NCBI GenBank assembly: GCA_031255985.1
Contig: JAIRRL010000079.1
Coordinates: 1 to 12,408 of the forward strand
Direction: 5' to 3'
Length of the DNA stretch: 12,408 nt
DNA from: Gracilibacteraceae bacterium
Lineage (GTDB): Bacteria > Bacillota > Desulfitobacteriia > Desulfitobacteriales > Syntrophobotulaceae
Of the stretch, positions 12,386 to 12,408 are shown piece by piece. Below the pieces are notes generated by a model. It ran no database searches. It saw only the letters and a program-made list of their open reading frames with translations, and was not told the DNA's origin. The position numbers and the translations under genes are program-made. The first letter of the stretch is position 1; each line of letters begins with the position of its first letter.

Positions 12386-12408
12386 AGCTGGCCGCTCCGG
12401 GCCGAAGC

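Overview
The window looks like chromosomal DNA of an anaerobic member of the Bacillota (Clostridia or Negativicutes type). The reasons are strong AGGAGG-type ribosome binding sites, frequent GTG/TTG starts, a BlaR1-like M56 protein, a PucR-family regulator beside a flavin/iron-sulfur ene-reductase, and a large stand-alone LuxR ATPase regulator. This placement is an inference from gene content, not from a marker gene. No rRNA, tRNA, complete insertion sequence or CRISPR array was seen.

Layout. (1) 1-1497, + strand: a 5'-cut M56 (BlaR1/MecR1-like) membrane metallopeptidase gene, split by a 5-bp slippage duplication into two overlapping reading frames. (2) 1498-2191: a palindrome-rich spacer with four successive inverted repeats, one a perfect 34-bp palindrome, then a 60-aa unknown gene whose 3' end is made of a GC-rich hairpin, then a strong terminator-like hairpin. 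(3) 2192-5064, - strand: a two-gene unit of an SDR oxidoreductase followed by a 654-aa FadH/enoate-reductase-like flavoenzyme. It is divergent from a PucR-family regulator (5316-6881, +), which is the obvious candidate to control it. (4) 6955-8340, - strand: an AlgI-like MBOAT O-acyltransferase, convergent with the PucR gene and without a visible partner. (5) 8341-9850: a degraded area with the remnant of an RNA 2',3'-cyclic phosphodiesterase gene (thpR), followed by a promoter and four tightly coupled small genes: an excisionase-type HTH protein, two unrecognised short proteins and a DUF3791-like protein. (6) 9851-12385, +: an 844-aa MalT-like LuxR regulator with its own promoter and a palindrome near the predicted transcription start.

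The most unusual signal is that three spacers directly after stop codons (2127-2191, 4181-4290, 6878-6960) are degenerate short tandem arrays with periods of about 11, 10 and 9-10 (43 at the higher order) bases. They start at or inside the stop codon, and most units carry another TAA, TAG or TGA, so stops recur in all three frames. The accessory genes do not have such arrays. I do not know a described element that matches this.
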